Of a DNA stretch of 64,000 nucleotides, positions 1-7,014 are shown one piece after another (the first letter of the stretch is position 1; each line of letters opens with the position of its first letter). Source of the stretch: Chryseobacterium sp. ERMR1:04 (lineage in GTDB: Bacteria > Bacteroidota > Bacteroidia > Flavobacteriales > Weeksellaceae); contig NZ_LIRF01000010.1 in assembly GCF_001297705.1 (NCBI RefSeq), forward strand, positions 129,001 through 193,000. Reading direction: 5' to 3'. The notes beneath the pieces were generated by a model. That model was not told where the DNA came from, ran no database searches, and saw only the letters and a list, made by a program, of their open reading frames with translations. A program made the translations under genes and the position numbers.

Positions 1-26
1 TAGGTTTCTTTTAATTTTAAATATTA

Positions 27-155
27 GGGCGTGCCCGTTTGCCTCAGCTTAGGCCGAGGCAAAACGGTCGGGCTATCCAAGGCTCCACTTCGTTTCGGTG
101 CTCCGTTTCACTTCGCACCGGCTCGTTCCTCGCCGCCCTTCCTATCCCTCACGCG
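27..155. repeat. Flavobacterial intergenic repeat element
   Basis: This non-coding stretch begins GGGCGTGCCC, contains CGGTCGGGCTATCC and ends in TATCCCTCACGCG. I recognise that arrangement from memory as a recurrent intergenic element in Flavobacteriia. An 8-bp hairpin sits near its left end: TTTGCCTC at 38-45 pairs with GAGGCAAA at 56-63 across a 10-base loop. It is richer in GC than its surroundings. Function is unknown. A reading frame crosses it, but its translation looks like no protein. Confidence 0.55.
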
Positions 156-281
156 AAAAAACTACTTTTTTCCCTTATCCGACATTTTTCGGGTGAGCAG
201 GAGATTTTATGAGCCTTGACAAGGCTTCCAAGAAAAAGCAAAAAAGCAAACAAAAAACTAACTCAAAAAAATCAAAATAGT

Positions 282-1319
282 ATGATTCCAAAAACAATGA
301 AAGCTGCAGTTGTTCAAGGGTACGGACAACCGCTACAAATCCAAGAAGTTCCTGTAAAAGTACCGGGAAGATATGAAGTACTCGTAAAAGTAATTGCGTG
401 TGGAGTTTGCCATACAGATTTACATGCAGTAGATGGCGACTGGCCGGCAAAACCCAAAATGCCATTAATTCCAGGACACGAAGGAGTCGGAATTGTCGTA
501 GCGTGTGGACCGGAAGCCATGGTGAAAGAAGGAGATGCAGTGGGAGTTCCATGGTTATATTCTGCTTGTGGATGTTGCGACTACTGTATCACAGGCTGGG
601 AAACATTGTGTCATGCTCAACAGAATGGCGGATATAGCGTCGATGGTGGTTTTGCAGAATATGTGATTGCAGATTCAAGATATGTGGGACATTTAAAATC
701 GGATGTTAACTTTTTAGAAATTGCCCCAATTCTTTGTGCAGGAGTAACGGTTTATAAAGGATTAAAAGAAACAGAAACAAAACCGGGAGAATGGGTAGCC
801 ATTTCAGGAATTGGTGGATTAGGGCACGTTGCTGTACAATATGCAAAAGCAATGGGAATGCACGTTGCAGCGATTGATGTATCAGATGATAAATTGGCAT
901 TGGCTAAAAAATTAGGAGCAGATTTAGTGGTCAATGCAAAAAACACAGATCCTGGAGAATATCTACATAAGGAAGTCGGCGGAATGCACGGCGCATTGAT
1001 CACAGCGGTTTCTCCTATCGCATTCAAACAGGGAATTGATGTGTTGAGAAGAAAAGGAACAATTGCTCTGAATGGACTTCCTCCCGGATCTTTTGAACTT
1101 CCAATTTTTGAAACAGTATTGAAAAGAATTACGGTAAGAGGTTCCATTGTTGGGACAAGAAAAGATCTTCAGGAAGCATTAGATTTTGCCAATGAAGGAT
1201 TGGTAAAAGCAACCGTAACTTCTGCAAAACTGGAAGATATCAACGAAGTTTTCGATAAAATGAAAGCAGGACAGATCGATGGTAGAATCGTTCTTGATAT
1301 TGCAGGAAGTGCAAGTTAA
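282..1319 (+). CDS. adhP: Zinc-dependent alcohol dehydrogenase (AdhP/AdhA type)
   Basis: A 345-residue medium-chain dehydrogenase/reductase that should oxidise primary alcohols (or reduce aldehydes) with NAD(H) in the cytoplasm. The catalytic zinc site is visible as C43 and H44 (CGVCHTD) and G65-H66-E67. The structural zinc site has C96, C99, C102 and C110. The Rossmann motif GIGGLGH lies near residue 180. The sequence closely follows thermostable bacillary and propanol-preferring ADHs (PWLYSACG, NGGYSVDGG, GSIVGTRKD). The frame is open back to 216, but the family normally begins just before MKAAV, so ATG 282 is chosen; ATG 297 is possible. The gene is monocistronic, with a strong terminator 20 bases after the stop. 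Confidence 0.93.
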   Translation: MIPKTMKAAVVQGYGQPLQIQEVPVKVPGRYEVLVKVIACGVCHTDLHAVDGDWPAKPKMPLIPGHEGVGIVVACGPEAMVKEGDAVGVPWLYSACGCCDYCITGWETLCHAQQNGGYSVDGGFAEYVIADSRYVGHLKSDVNFLEIAPILCAGVTVYKGLKETETKPGEWVAISGIGGLGHVAVQYAKAMGMHVAAIDVSDDKLALAKKLGADLVVNAKNTDPGEYLHKEVGGMHGALITAVSPIAFKQGIDVLRRKGTIALNGLPPGSFELPIFETVLKRITVRGSIVGTRKDLQEALDFANEGLVKATVTSAKLEDINEVFDKMKAGQIDGRIVLDIAGSAS

Positions 1320-1337
1320 ATTATAATGGGTTTAATG

Positions 1338-1370
1338 AAGTCCGGTAGAGTTTTTCTCCGGACTTTTCTT
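1338..1370 (+). terminator. Rho-independent terminator after adhP
   Basis: AAGTCCGG (1338-1345) pairs with CCGGACTT (1358-1365) over a 12-base loop and is followed by a T-rich tail. It lies just after the adhP stop. Confidence 0.85.
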
Positions 1371-1616
1371 TAACTTTATATGTGGAAAATGTGACATAGG
1401 AAAATGAAGCGTTAATAAAATTAAAAATTCATCCGTTAAAAAATTTCCACTGTTTGAGTGCGGGATCAAACTTTGAACCGAAGAACAACAATTAAATCCG
1501 CACGAGTTTTGGGAATTTTAGGATTAACTTTTAATTTTTAGCGTAAGTTTCCAAGTCTTGAACTTTTGGTTCTTTTACTTCAAGGTAAAAGAACGAATAA
1601 TTAATAATTATAAAAA
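1371..1616. other. Intergenic region with hairpin upstream of the DUF779 gene
   Basis: No gene is seen here. A 10-bp hairpin, GTTCTTTTAC (1569-1578) with GTAAAAGAAC (1585-1594), ends 22 bases before the next start codon. The surrounding text (caagtcttgaacttttggtt) resembles a repeated intergenic motif I associate with Chryseobacterium. The hairpin could be a leader structure or only part of that repeat. Confidence 0.4.
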
Positions 1617-2000
1617 ATGCAAACCAAAATATCCAGAGTATCCGTCACAGAAAAGGCACTAGAAGTAATCTGGGAGTTAGAAAAAAAATATGGTGAACTC
1701 ATGTTTTACCAAGCCGGAGGATGTTGTGAAGGTACTCAGCCTCAATGTTTCGAAAAAGGAGGTTTTTTCCCAAGAATGAACGATGCTATGATAGGAACCA
1801 TCAATGGTCACGAATTCTGGATCGATCGCGATTTATTTGAATACTGGAAATACTCTCACTTTACGTTAGATGTTGTGGATGGTTTCGGACCGGGCGGGTT
1901 TTCATTAGAAACTCCTTTAGGGAAAACATTTAAAGTAGAATATAAACTTTTTACCCCTGAAGAATTCGAAAACCTAGAACCCGTAAAACGTAGTGAATAA
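1617..2000 (+). CDS. DUF779 family protein
   Basis: A 127-residue cytoplasmic protein of the DUF779 family. The signature is the GGCCEG stretch at residues 34-39 (C36, C37) with a further C44, followed by DFGPGGFSLE-like sequence near residue 90 (here GFGPGGFSLE). Three cysteines so close together suggest metal or redox chemistry, but no function is established that I know of. DUF779 genes usually sit beside aldehyde dehydrogenase genes. Here the neighbour is an alcohol dehydrogenase about 300 bases upstream, which still fits a link to alcohol/aldehyde metabolism. The ATG follows an A-rich tract with no Shine-Dalgarno, typical for the group. The adhP terminator lies between, so it is probably a separate transcript. 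Confidence 0.85.
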   Translation: MQTKISRVSVTEKALEVIWELEKKYGELMFYQAGGCCEGTQPQCFEKGGFFPRMNDAMIGTINGHEFWIDRDLFEYWKYSHFTLDVVDGFGPGGFSLETPLGKTFKVEYKLFTPEEFENLEPVKRSE

Positions 2001-2019
2001 AAGTTTGATATATTGTATT

Positions 2020-2325
2020 GAAGAATCTGCGTCATCTGCAAAATCTGCGAGAAAAAAAGACGATTCAAATTATTTGTGAAAACTAGTGAAAAATATTCGT
2101 GTAATTTATGTTTAATCTATAACACAATAAATTTGTGAAAATCTGCGGCTGAAAAAAACTCTCGCAGATTTGGCAGATAACGCAGATGTTTGCGTTTAAA
2201 TTATTTGTGCAAATTCGTGAAAAAAGATTCGTGTCATTCGTGTTTAATCTGCGAAACAAAATCATCTATGTTTAAAAACTCTCCCGCAGATTTATAGCAG
2301 ATAACGCAGATGTTTGTGTTTAACC
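2020..2325. repeat. Cluster of degenerate short intergenic repeats
   Basis: The region is built from reiterated variants of a few words: ctgcg/atctgcg with its complement cgcagat, and attcgtg/ttcgtg. Longer units such as cgcagattt-gcagataacgcagatgttt occur twice (about 2163-2193 and 2285-2315). The composition and repetition are non-coding. I recognise this 'CGCAGAT...ATTCGTG' vocabulary as a common interspersed repeat in Bacteroidota. Reading frames through it are spurious. Confidence 0.7.
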
Positions 2326-2363
2326 TAAAAAAAAGGAGGTTAAAATTGTGTTTAAATAAAACA

Positions 2364-3563
2364 TCAAGTCTTGACAAACCGATTCACAAACATCGAAGCA
2401 ACAACCTGTCCAACTGCATTTAAAACGGTTGCTAAAGGATCAACCAATGTTCCGATAATCATTACAGCTGGAATCGCTTCCTGAGGTAATTTATACACAG
2501 AGATCATCAGCATTTCGCCAATATATCCACCGTTCGGAATTCCTCCTGCAACGATACTTACAAAAACGGTAATTCCTAATGCTAACAAGAGATTTGTCGG
2601 TTCAAAAAAATCTCTGCCAATAATTAAGAAGGCCACGTAAATTTTAATGATCGAAGACATAGAAGATCCATTCTTATGCAAAGTGGTCCCGATAGGAATC
2701 ACAAGATTCGCAATAGAACTTGGAACACCAATTTTTGAGGCTGCCTGTAAATTAGCAGGCATTGTGGCAAAGCTGCTGCAAGTACTTAGTGCAGTTAAGC
2801 TTGGATAAATTGCATTTTTCCAGAAACTCTTGATACCATTTTGTCCGTTTGCCATAAAAGCATAGAGTGAGAAAAACACGAAGAAATAAACAATTCCTGC
2901 AATATAATATAAACCTAAAGGTTTCGCATAAAATCCAAAAAGCTGAGGTCCTAAGGTGGCTACCTGATAGGCAAAATAAGCACCCAACCCAATCGGTGCA
3001 ATTTTCATAATCAATAAAAGTAATTCTTTCATTACCTCATATCCGGAGGCAAGAAAAACTCTGAAGGGCTGCCCTTGTTCACCTGCTTTTCTGGCTGCAA
3101 ATCCTGTCATAAAAGCAAAAATTAAGAGCGCCAACATATTTTGTCTTGAAAAAAGCTGGGTAAATTCTCCTACGGTAAAGAAACCTACAATTCTATTTCC
3201 CCAACTGTCATTATTGGCTGCTTCTTCTACAATTTCCTTGCTTCCCGAAACTCCCGAAACAGGAAATAAATAAACAACACAGATGGTAAAAATAGCTGCC
3301 GTTAAAATGAAGAACAGGAAGGTAAAAATCATGGTCAACATTATTTTTCCAAACTTCGACTGCTGTTCCAAAGAAGCAATAGAATTAGAAACGGCAAAAA
3401 AGACTAATGGAACTACACTCACAAAAAGGAGATTAAGGAAAATATCTCCCACAGGTTTTATATAATCTACAAAATGGGGCGCAATAATTCCGATAATACT
3501 TCCTACAGTGATTCCGATGAGTAAAAATATAATTCCGGAGTAGTTTTTAAATACTTCTTTCAT
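2364..3563 (-). CDS. Dicarboxylate/amino acid:cation symporter (DAACS/SDF family)
   Basis: A 399-residue inner-membrane transporter of the glutamate/C4-dicarboxylate symporter family, importing dicarboxylates or acidic amino acids with Na+ or H+. About eight hydrophobic helices are visible. The conserved hairpin and unwound-helix motif appears as PIGTTLHKNGSSM near residues 275-287, where family members usually have PIGxTxNxDG. Cytoplasmic ATG at 3563 follows closely on a TATCTTTG promoter, so the leader is very short. The gene is divergent from the dnaJ-like gene across 93 bases. The HKNG in place of NxDG suggests a substrate preference different from GltP, so the substrate is left open. Confidence 0.88.
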   Translation of the reverse strand: MKEVFKNYSGIIFLLIGITVGSIIGIIAPHFVDYIKPVGDIFLNLLFVSVVPLVFFAVSNSIASLEQQSKFGKIMLTMIFTFLFFILTAAIFTICVVYLFPVSGVSGSKEIVEEAANNDSWGNRIVGFFTVGEFTQLFSRQNMLALLIFAFMTGFAARKAGEQGQPFRVFLASGYEVMKELLLLIMKIAPIGLGAYFAYQVATLGPQLFGFYAKPLGLYYIAGIVYFFVFFSLYAFMANGQNGIKSFWKNAIYPSLTALSTCSSFATMPANLQAASKIGVPSSIANLVIPIGTTLHKNGSSMSSIIKIYVAFLIIGRDFFEPTNLLLALGITVFVSIVAGGIPNGGYIGEMLMISVYKLPQEAIPAVMIIGTLVDPLATVLNAVGQVVASMFVNRFVKT

Positions 3564-3576
3564 CCATGTTTTTTAT

Positions 3577-3584
3577 CAAAGATA
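3577..3584 (-). promoter_or_regulatory. Promoter -7 element (TATCTTTG) for the symporter
   Basis: CAAAGATA on the plus strand reads TATCTTTG on the minus strand, a perfect Bacteroidota TAnnTTTG. It lies 13 bases before the ATG, implying a leader of only a few bases. Confidence 0.6.
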
Positions 3585-3622
3585 GTTTTATTTTTAACAT
3601 CCTATTATTTTATTTTCAGGCA

Positions 3623-3639
3623 TAAATTTGTTAAATTTG
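3623..3639 (+). promoter_or_regulatory. Double TAAATTTG promoter element for cbpA-cbpM
   Basis: Two consecutive TAAATTTG matches (3623-3630 and 3632-3639) fit the TAnnTTTG consensus. They lie 17-34 bases before the cbpA start. No clear upstream TTG was found. Confidence 0.5.
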
Positions 3640-3656
3640 AGTAAATAATCGTTTTT

Positions 3657-4577
3657 ATGGCTTATATAGATTACTATAAAATTTTAGGCGTAGATAAAAG
3701 CGCAACGCAGGATGATATCAAAAAAGCGTACCGAAAGCAGGCGAGAAAACTCCATCCTGATCTTAATCCCAACGACAAAGAAGCAGAGATAAAATTCAAA
3801 GAGCTGAATGAAGCCAATGAAGTTCTCAGTAATCCGGAAAATCGTACCAAGTATGATAAATATGGAGAACACTGGAAGCATGGCGAAGAATACGAAAAAG
3901 CACAGCAACAGCAAAGACAGCAATCTCAAAGTCAGGGCGGACATTATGGAGGCAGATCTTCGGGTGCTGACTTTGGAGAAGGTGAAGATTTTTCAGACTT
4001 TTTCCAAGATATGTTTGGTGGAGCAGGCGGTGGTTTTGGTAAGAGCTCGCGAGGAAGTGCTTCCGGAAAATTCAAAGGGCAGGATGTGCATGCAGAATTA
4101 ACTTTAAATTTAAGAGATGCCGCAACAACGCACCCTCAGACTTTTGATATTAACGGCAAGAAAGTAAGAATTACCATTCCTGCGGGAGTATATGACGGAC
4201 AGCAAATCAAGCTCAAAGGTCACGGAAGCCCAGGGTATAACGGAGGTCCAAATGGTGATCTGTACATTACTTTCAACATCAATTCAGATCCTGATTTTGA
4301 AAGAGTGGGAGATGATTTAAAAACTAAAGTGACCATTGATTTGTATACGGCAGTTCTTGGTGGTGATGTACAGGTAAATACATTGGATGGAAGTGTTAAC
4401 CTGAAGGTAAAACCTGAAACCCAAAGCGGAGTTACGGTAAGACTGAAAGGGAAAGGTTTTCCGGTGTATAAAAAAGAAGGACAGTTTGGAGATTTATTTG
4501 TGACTTACGAAGTGAAGTTGCCAACAAATCTTACCGAGAAACAGAAAGAACTTTTCGAACAACTTAAAAACGCCTAA
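3657..4577 (+). CDS. cbpA: CbpA-like DnaJ co-chaperone
   Basis: A 306-residue Hsp40 of the DnaJ C-terminal type without a zinc finger. Residues 1-68 form the J domain with HPD at 33-35, which stimulates DnaK ATPase. A Gln-rich then Gly/Phe-rich linker spans about 80-135. The two beta-sandwich substrate-binding domains follow, including GxDxxxxxxIxLxxA-like and LKGKGFP sequence. This matches CbpA rather than DnaJ. The next gene, three bases downstream, encodes its modulator CbpM, which supports the call. It is transcribed away from the symporter gene, with two overlapping -7 elements just upstream. Confidence 0.93.
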   Translation: MAYIDYYKILGVDKSATQDDIKKAYRKQARKLHPDLNPNDKEAEIKFKELNEANEVLSNPENRTKYDKYGEHWKHGEEYEKAQQQQRQQSQSQGGHYGGRSSGADFGEGEDFSDFFQDMFGGAGGGFGKSSRGSASGKFKGQDVHAELTLNLRDAATTHPQTFDINGKKVRITIPAGVYDGQQIKLKGHGSPGYNGGPNGDLYITFNINSDPDFERVGDDLKTKVTIDLYTAVLGGDVQVNTLDGSVNLKVKPETQSGVTVRLKGKGFPVYKKEGQFGDLFVTYEVKLPTNLTEKQKELFEQLKNA

Positions 4578-4580
4578 GTC

Positions 4581-4883
4581 ATGGATGAAAAAATATCGCG
4601 AGAAGAACTCGTAAAAATATACAATATAGAGATCACTTTTTTTGATGAGCTGGTAGATTCTGGTTTGTTACATATTCAGACTGAAAATGAAATTCGATAT
4701 CTGATGTATGAAGATCTTCCTGTTTTTGAGAAATTTGCCAACTGGCATTATGATCTGGAGATTAATCTTCCGGGGTTAGAAGTCATTCATGATATGCTTC
4801 GAAAAATGGAAGATTTAAAACGCAAAAACCGTGAATTAATGATCAAGCTTTCCGGAATAAGTGCTCATTATGAAGATATTTAG
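4581..4883 (+). CDS. cbpM: Chaperone modulator CbpM
   Basis: A 100-residue MerR-HTH-related protein that binds the J domain of CbpA and blocks its use of DnaK. The pattern is typical: an N-terminal helix region (ISREELVKIYNIEITFFDEL), a central YEDLPVFEKFANWHYDLEIN segment, and a C-terminal helix (RKMEDLKRKNRELMIKL). It starts three bases after the cbpA stop, so the two are co-transcribed and probably translationally coupled. Length equals that of known CbpM proteins. Confidence 0.88.
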   Translation: MDEKISREELVKIYNIEITFFDELVDSGLLHIQTENEIRYLMYEDLPVFEKFANWHYDLEINLPGLEVIHDMLRKMEDLKRKNRELMIKLSGISAHYEDI

Positions 4884-4951
4884 TTTTATCAAAATTTAAT
4901 GCAAAAAGAAGCTACGAAGGGACGACCTAGCTGAGGATCGGATGAAAATCC

Positions 4952-4959
4952 TATCTTTG
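4952..4959 (+). promoter_or_regulatory. Promoter -7 element (TATCTTTG)
   Basis: A perfect TAnnTTTG match 33 bases before the start of the YcxB-like gene. No good TTG lies at the expected upstream distance. Confidence 0.5.
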
Positions 4960-4992
4960 CAAATCGTAAAGCAAATTAAATTTTCATAAAAA

Positions 4993-5520
4993 ATGAACGG
5001 AGATAAAATTATTAAGTTGAACGTAAACAGAAAGTATTTTGAGGAGATTTATTTCAGCGGTAATCAGGGAAGTTTATTTTTTTCACAGACCACTAAAGGA
5101 AAAACAGTGACAACCATTGTTGTAGGTTTAATTTTACTGATCTTATTTTGTTTTAAAGGTGATCTAAGCAAAGAGAAGTTTGGAATTTTATATTTCGTAA
5201 GTTTTCTATTTTTGCTTTGTACGGTTTATCTTTCTTTGAGCATAAATAAAGTTTCGAGATGGAAAAAAGATGTCAATAAATATTTAAAATCATTGGAAGA
5301 TTCTAAAATCTATGAGATTAGATTCAATGATGAAATTTTTAATGTCAATCTTAATGGTCAGGAAGAATTGAGTAAATGGGAAGATTTTAAATATTTCGAT
5401 AGCAATAATGAATTTATTTCTCTGGAAGGAAAATTCAACTATATGTTTCCACGAAAATCAATGAGTGAGAAAGATTACAGCGTATTAAAGCAAGTACTTA
5501 AGAAAAATATAAAGGAATAA
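4993..5520 (+). CDS. YcxB-like membrane protein
   Basis: A 175-residue protein with two adjacent hydrophobic segments at about residues 38-55 and 65-83, and a C-terminal soluble part. The tail resembles the YcxB-like domain: a W-x-x-F/I-x-x motif (KWEDFKYF), a short beta meander, then a YxFPRKSMSEKDY-like element. The domain has no known function. It has its own promoter-like TATCTTTG upstream and shares a bidirectional terminator with the convergent CBS-like gene. Confidence 0.65.
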   Translation: MNGDKIIKLNVNRKYFEEIYFSGNQGSLFFSQTTKGKTVTTIVVGLILLILFCFKGDLSKEKFGILYFVSFLFLLCTVYLSLSINKVSRWKKDVNKYLKSLEDSKIYEIRFNDEIFNVNLNGQEELSKWEDFKYFDSNNEFISLEGKFNYMFPRKSMSEKDYSVLKQVLKKNIKE

Positions 5521-5552
5521 AAAAATCAGAGTAAACATTTACTCTGATTTTT
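5521..5552. terminator. Bidirectional terminator
   Basis: AAAAATCAGAGTAAA (5521-5535) is perfectly complementary to TTTACTCTGATTTTT (5538-5552). A-tracts and T-tracts flank it, so it can stop both convergent genes. Confidence 0.9.
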
Positions 5553-5572
5553 GTTTTTATGATGGAGATTGA

Positions 5573-6556
5573 TTAATCTAGCCAACCCATTTCTTTCATC
5601 CATTCGTCGTTGTAGACTTTTCCTACATATCTTGAACCGTGATCGTGTAAAAGAACAACAATTACATCATCTTTCGTAAACTGATCTTTCATCTGAATTA
5701 AAGAAGCAATAGCGCTTCCTGCAGAATATCCACAGAAAATTCCTTCTTCTTTAGCCAGTTTTCTAGCGTAGATCGCACCGTCTTTATCCGTTACTTTCTC
5801 AAAATGATCAATGATCGACATATCATAGTTTTCAGGAATGATATCCTCACCAATTCCTTCTGTGATATACGTGTAAGCATGGTCATAATGAAGCTCACCC
5901 GTTTCGTGGAATTCTTTCAAAATAGAACCGTACGTATCTACACCAATTATTTTGATGTTCGGATTTTTCTCCTTGAAGAACATTCCGCAACCTGTAACAG
6001 TACCTCCAGTTCCGGCTCCAGCTACAAAGTGAGTTAATTGACCGTCTGTCTGTTCCCAGATTTCAGGAGCAGTAGACTCGTAATGAGCGGTTCTGTTAGA
6101 TAAATTATCGTATTGGTTAACGTACCATCCGTTTTCTGTTTCAGTAGCCAATCTTTTAGAAACTGAATAATAAGAACGTGGATCTGTAGGTTTTACGTCT
6201 GTAGGACAAACGATTACCTCAGCACCTACGGCACGAAGAATATCACATTTTTCTTTAGACTGTTTAGAGTTGGTCACAAAAATACATTTGTAACCTTTGA
6301 TGATTGCTGCAAGAGCCAACCCCATCCCCGTATTTCCAGAAGTCCCTTCAATAATGGTTCCTCCGGGTTTTAATCTTCCGTCTTTTTCTGCATCTTCAAT
6401 CATTTTAAGAGCCATTCTGTCTTTCACCGAGTTCCCTGGGTTGAATGTCTCTACTTTTGCTAAAACTAATGCCGGGAAATCTTCTCCTAAAACTTTATTA
6501 AGCTTTACTAGTGGCGTATTTCCTATAGTTTCAAGAATGTTTTTTGCGTATTTCAT
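5573..6556 (-). CDS. PLP-dependent cystathionine beta-synthase-like enzyme
   Basis: A 327-residue fold-type II PLP enzyme of the cysteine synthase/cystathionine beta-synthase group. PLP-binding K45 lies in NSVKDR. The phosphate loop GTSGNTG is near 70 and the GAGTGGT loop near 182. The C-terminal end (GSRYVGKVYNDEWM) resembles the catalytic domain of CBS (NYMTKFLSDRWM) more than CysK. There are no C-terminal CBS regulatory domains. It probably condenses serine with homocysteine, but O-acetylserine sulfhydrylase activity cannot be excluded. A good promoter (TTG-N18-TATCTTTG) precedes it. Confidence 0.85.
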   Translation of the reverse strand: MKYAKNILETIGNTPLVKLNKVLGEDFPALVLAKVETFNPGNSVKDRMALKMIEDAEKDGRLKPGGTIIEGTSGNTGMGLALAAIIKGYKCIFVTNSKQSKEKCDILRAVGAEVIVCPTDVKPTDPRSYYSVSKRLATETENGWYVNQYDNLSNRTAHYESTAPEIWEQTDGQLTHFVAGAGTGGTVTGCGMFFKEKNPNIKIIGVDTYGSILKEFHETGELHYDHAYTYITEGIGEDIIPENYDMSIIDHFEKVTDKDGAIYARKLAKEEGIFCGYSAGSAIASLIQMKDQFTKDDVIVVLLHDHGSRYVGKVYNDEWMKEMGWLD

Positions 6557-6576
6557 AATTGGTTTTATAAGCCGTG

Positions 6577-6605
6577 CAAAGATACAGCTTTCAAATAATT
6601 AACAA
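6577..6605 (-). promoter_or_regulatory. Full flavobacterial promoter for the CBS-like gene
   Basis: On the minus strand TTG (6605-6603), an 18-base spacer, then TATCTTTG (6584-6577). Both elements match the Bacteroidota primary-sigma consensus; the ATG follows 20 bases later. Confidence 0.7.
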
Positions 6606-7014
6606 TTATGATTTGAGTATAATTAATCCGTGAATTGTCAAATGGTAATAGTGAATTTTACAAACGAACCTGGAAAACTGATAATGAAATTAATTGACAA
6701 TTCTTTATTGATTATTTTTATTTTTTGAAGCTTTTTCCCGCTTTCCATTGCAATCTTTTTTTTCAAAAAAGGATTTTCATTATAATCGGGGCTAGGGTAT
6801 TGGTCGTTGTCAGAGATAGTTGTCTTTGCGAGGAGCACAGCGACGAAGCAATCTCACCATTATTTGAAAGCACAACAACTATCATCCTCTTTGTCATTCC
6901 GTAGGAATCTCAACAGTTGAAAGGCTAATGCGAGTCTAGATTCCTCCGGAATGACAAACTTTATGTAGAGTAAAATTCACAATTGACTAGCGAAGCTAAA
7001 TTCACAATTCACCT
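6606..7014. repeat. Composite of intergenic repeats with a 21-bp-arm palindrome
   Basis: No real gene is seen. The stretch holds a 'tgcgaggagcacagcgacgaagcaatctc' type repeat near 6826-6855 and a large inverted repeat. TTTGTCATTCCG-TA-GGAATCT (6890-6910) pairs with the complementary arm at 6938-6958 with one mismatch across a 27-base loop. A run of AATTCACAATT units sits next to the downstream gene (about 6974-7010). A related GTTTGTCATTC element recurs at 60732. A 66-codon frame inside it is spurious. Confidence 0.65.

Noticed and set aside
31..219. 62-codon plus-strand frame at the left edge
   Set aside because: It lies wholly in the GC-rich repeat element and gives no protein-like sequence.
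2083..2265. 60-codon minus-strand frame
   Set aside because: Runs through the degenerate CGCAGAT/ATTCGTG repeat; the translation is repeat-derived.
2020..2325. Possible CRISPR array
   Set aside because: The repeated words are short, degenerate, present in both orientations and irregularly spaced, with no cas genes.
6638..6838. 66-codon minus-strand frame
   Set aside because: Inside intergenic repeats, no start context, no recognisable sequence.
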